Shown here: piece by piece, positions 62,218 to 64,000 of the stretch
How the letters are laid out: every line of letters starts with the position of its first letter
Position numbering within the stretch: the first letter of the stretch is position 1
DNA from: Pseudomonas mucoides
Lineage (GTDB): Bacteria; Pseudomonadota; Gammaproteobacteria; Pseudomonadales; Pseudomonadaceae
Assembly: GCF_015461845.1 (NCBI RefSeq)
Contig: NZ_JACOPW010000002.1
Span: 1,178,001 to 1,242,000 of the forward strand
Length of the DNA: 64,000 bases
Direction: 5' to 3'
Program-made: the position numbers and the translations under genes
The notes under the pieces: model-generated
Told to the model about the DNA's origin: nothing
Database searches by the model: none
The model's input: only the letters and a program-made list of their open reading frames with translations

Positions 62218-64000
62218 ATGGCCACTATCCACGTAGACGGCAAAGAGCTCGAAGTCGATGGGGCAGACAACCTGTTACAGGCATGTCTGTCGCTAGGCCT
62301 CGATATCCCTTATTTCTGCTGGCACCCAGCCCTTGGCAGCGTTGGCGCTTGCCGCCAGTGCGCGGTCAAGCAGTACACCGACGAAAACGACAAGCGTGGT
62401 CGGATCGTCATGTCCTGCATGACGCCGGCGACCGACGGCAGCTGGATCTCCATCGACGACGAAGAAGCGAAAGTATTCCGCGCCAGCGTCGTTGAATGGC
62501 TGATGACCAACCACCCTCACGACTGCCCGGTCTGTGAAGAAGGCGGTCACTGCCACCTGCAAGACATGACGGTAATGACCGGCCACAACGAGCGCCGTTA
62601 CCGCTTCACCAAGCGTACCCACCAGAACCAGCAACTGGGCCCGTTCATTTCCCACGAAATGAACCGCTGCATCGCTTGCTACCGCTGCGTGCGCTTCTAT
62701 AAGGATTACGCCGGCGGCACCGACCTCGGTGTGTTCGGCGCCCACGACAACGTGTACTTCGGTCGCGTTGAAGACGGCACCCTCGAAAGCGAGTTCTCCG
62801 GCAACCTCACCGAGGTCTGCCCGACCGGTGTGTTCACCGACAAGACTCACTCCGAGCGCTACAACCGCAAGTGGGACATGCAGTTCTCGCCGAGCATCTG
62901 CCATGGCTGCTCCAGCGGTTGCAACATCTCCCCGGGCGAGCGCTACGGTGAACTGCGTCGTATCGAAAACCGTTTCAACGGTTCGGTCAACCAGTACTTC
63001 CTGTGCGACCGTGGCCGTTTCGGCTATGGCTACGTCAACCGCGAAGACCGTCCGCGTCAGCCTCTGCTGGCCAACGGCGCCAAGCTGAGCCTCGACGAAG
63101 CGCTGGACAAAGCCGCAGACCTGCTGCGCGGTCGCAACATCGTCGGTATCGGTTCGCCGCGTGCCAGCCTTGAAAGCAACTACGCGTTGCGCGAACTGGT
63201 CGGCGCCGAGCACTTCTACTCCGGTATCGAAGCGGCCGAGCTGGAGCGCATTCGTCTGGTCATGCAGGTGCTCAAAGACAGCCCGCTGCCGATCCCGAAC
63301 ATGCGCGACATCGAAGACCATGACGCGATTTTCGTCCTCGGCGAAGACCTGACCCAGACTGCAGCGCGTATGGCGTTGTCCCTGCGTCAATCGGTCAAAG
63401 GCAAAGCCGAAGACATGGCCGATGCCATGCGCGTTCAGCCTTGGCTCGACGCCGCCGTGAAGAACATCGGTCAGCACGCGCTGAACCCGCTGTTCATCGC
63501 CAGCCTGGCTGAAACCAAGCTCGACGACGTCGCCGAAGAATGCGTTCACGCAGCACCGGACGACCTGGCCCGCATCGGTTTCGCCGTGGCTCACGCCCTC
63601 GACGCGAGCGCTCCAGCCGTTGAAGGCCTGGACGCTGAAGCCCTCGAACTGGCCAAGCGCATCGCCGACGCCCTGCTCGCGGCCAAGCGCCCATTGATCA
63701 TTGCCGGCACCTCGTTGGGTTCCAAGGCGCTGATCGAAGCGGCGGCAAACATCGCCAAGGCCTTGAAGCTGCGCGAGAAGAACGGTTCCATCAGCCTGAT
63801 CGTGCCAGAGGCCAACAGCCTCGGCCTGGCCATGCTCGGTGGCGACTCGGTCGACGCCGCACTGCAAGCAGTCATCGACGGCAAGGCCGACGCCATCGTC
63901 GTGCTGGAAAACGATCTGTACACCCGTACCGACAAAGCCAAGGTTGATGCCGCCCTGACCGCCGCGAAAGTGGTGATCGTTGCCGACCATCAAAAAACCG
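62218..64000 (+). CDS. nuoG: NADH-quinone oxidoreductase subunit G, partial
   Basis: 594 residues to the window edge. [2Fe-2S] cysteines in [20 protein letters not shown] and [12 protein letters not shown]5 region [20 protein letters not shown]4 cysteines in [14 protein letters not shown]; the extra N7 cluster ligands appear present as [20 protein letters not shown] (about 225-244). The molybdopterin-oxidoreductase-like domain follows. The C-terminus is outside the window. Separated from nuoF by 138 bp with a hairpin. Confidence 0.97.
   Translation, partial: MATIHVDGKELEVDGADNLLQACLSLGLDIPYFCWHPALGSVGACRQCAVKQYTDENDKRGRIVMSCMTPATDGSWISIDDEEAKVFRASVVEWLMTNHPHDCPVCEEGGHCHLQDMTVMTGHNERRYRFTKRTHQNQQLGPFISHEMNRCIACYRCVRFYKDYAGGTDLGVFGAHDNVYFGRVEDGTLESEFSGNLTEVCPTGVFTDKTHSERYNRKWDMQFSPSICHGCSSGCNISPGERYGELRRIENRFNGSVNQYFLCDRGRFGYGYVNREDRPRQPLLANGAKLSLDEALDKAADLLRGRNIVGIGSPRASLESNYALRELVGAEHFYSGIEAAELERIRLVMQVLKDSPLPIPNMRDIEDHDAIFVLGEDLTQTAARMALSLRQSVKGKAEDMADAMRVQPWLDAAVKNIGQHALNPLFIASLAETKLDDVAEECVHAAPDDLARIGFAVAHALDASAPAVEGLDAEALELAKRIADALLAAKRPLIIAGTSLGSKALIEAAANIAKALKLREKNGSISLIVPEANSLGLAMLGGDSVDAALQAVIDGKADAIVVLENDLYTRTDKAKVDAALTAAKVVIVADHQKT

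Overview
The window is a chromosomal segment of a Pseudomonas, most likely of the P. fluorescens group. The evidence is the gene order aat-bpt-infA-clpA-clpS-cspD-icd-idh, the fused nuoCD inside a nuo operon, the ftsK-lolA-rarA-crcB-serS-cysG block, high-GC codon use, and intergenic REP elements of the 'GCGAGCAAGCTCGC' type typical of that group. No rRNA, tRNA, CRISPR array, prophage or insertion sequence was seen.

Region 1 (1-9.3 kb and 9.4-10.2 kb) is accessory metabolism. It holds a truncated AEC transporter, an enolase-superfamily enzyme with a divergent GntR/FCD regulator, and an LLM flavin oxidoreductase plus Old Yellow Enzyme pair with a LysR regulator. A run of stress or detoxification genes follows: a crotonase carrying a signal peptide, Ohr, a zinc alcohol dehydrogenase and a secreted DJ-1/PfpI protein. 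Region 2 (10.2-14.7 kb) is the most unusual part. It has a heavily structured leader in front of a DUF6124-like gene broken by a +1 frameshift, AT-richer intergenic debris, two tandem pentapeptide-repeat genes (one resembling Qnr gyrase-protection proteins), and a divergent CecR-like TetR regulator.

Region 3 (14.7-21.6 kb) groups a nitrilase-family amidase with an NCS1 permease, their divergent LysR regulator, a RutR-like TetR regulator, an isochorismatase-type cysteine hydrolase and gamma-glutamyltransferase, which suggests scavenging of nitrogen compounds. Region 4 (21.7-29.7 kb) contains small repair, housekeeping and sulfur-relay genes: ogt, nudK, a hemerythrin, GNAT, a lipoprotein, a DUF1275 protein, tusDCBE, ybiB and a glutathionyl-hydroquinone reductase.

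From 29.8 kb the window is conserved core genome: cysG, serS, crcB, rarA, lolA and ftsK on the minus strand, then trxB. The N-degron proteolysis set (aat, bpt, clpS, clpA) surrounds infA and cspD. Two unrelated NADP isocitrate dehydrogenases (icd and monomeric idh) lie divergently. Next come nudJ-mnmA-hflD-purB, the L16 arginine hydroxylase roxA with a GNAT gene, a stand-alone secretin-like protein, isocitrate lyase aceA, and complex I genes nuoA-nuoB-nuoCD-nuoE-nuoF-nuoG, with nuoG running off the end. The isocitrate enzymes and aceA together form the TCA/glyoxylate branch point. mnmA and tusDCBE act in the same tRNA 2-thiouridine pathway although about 22 kb apart.
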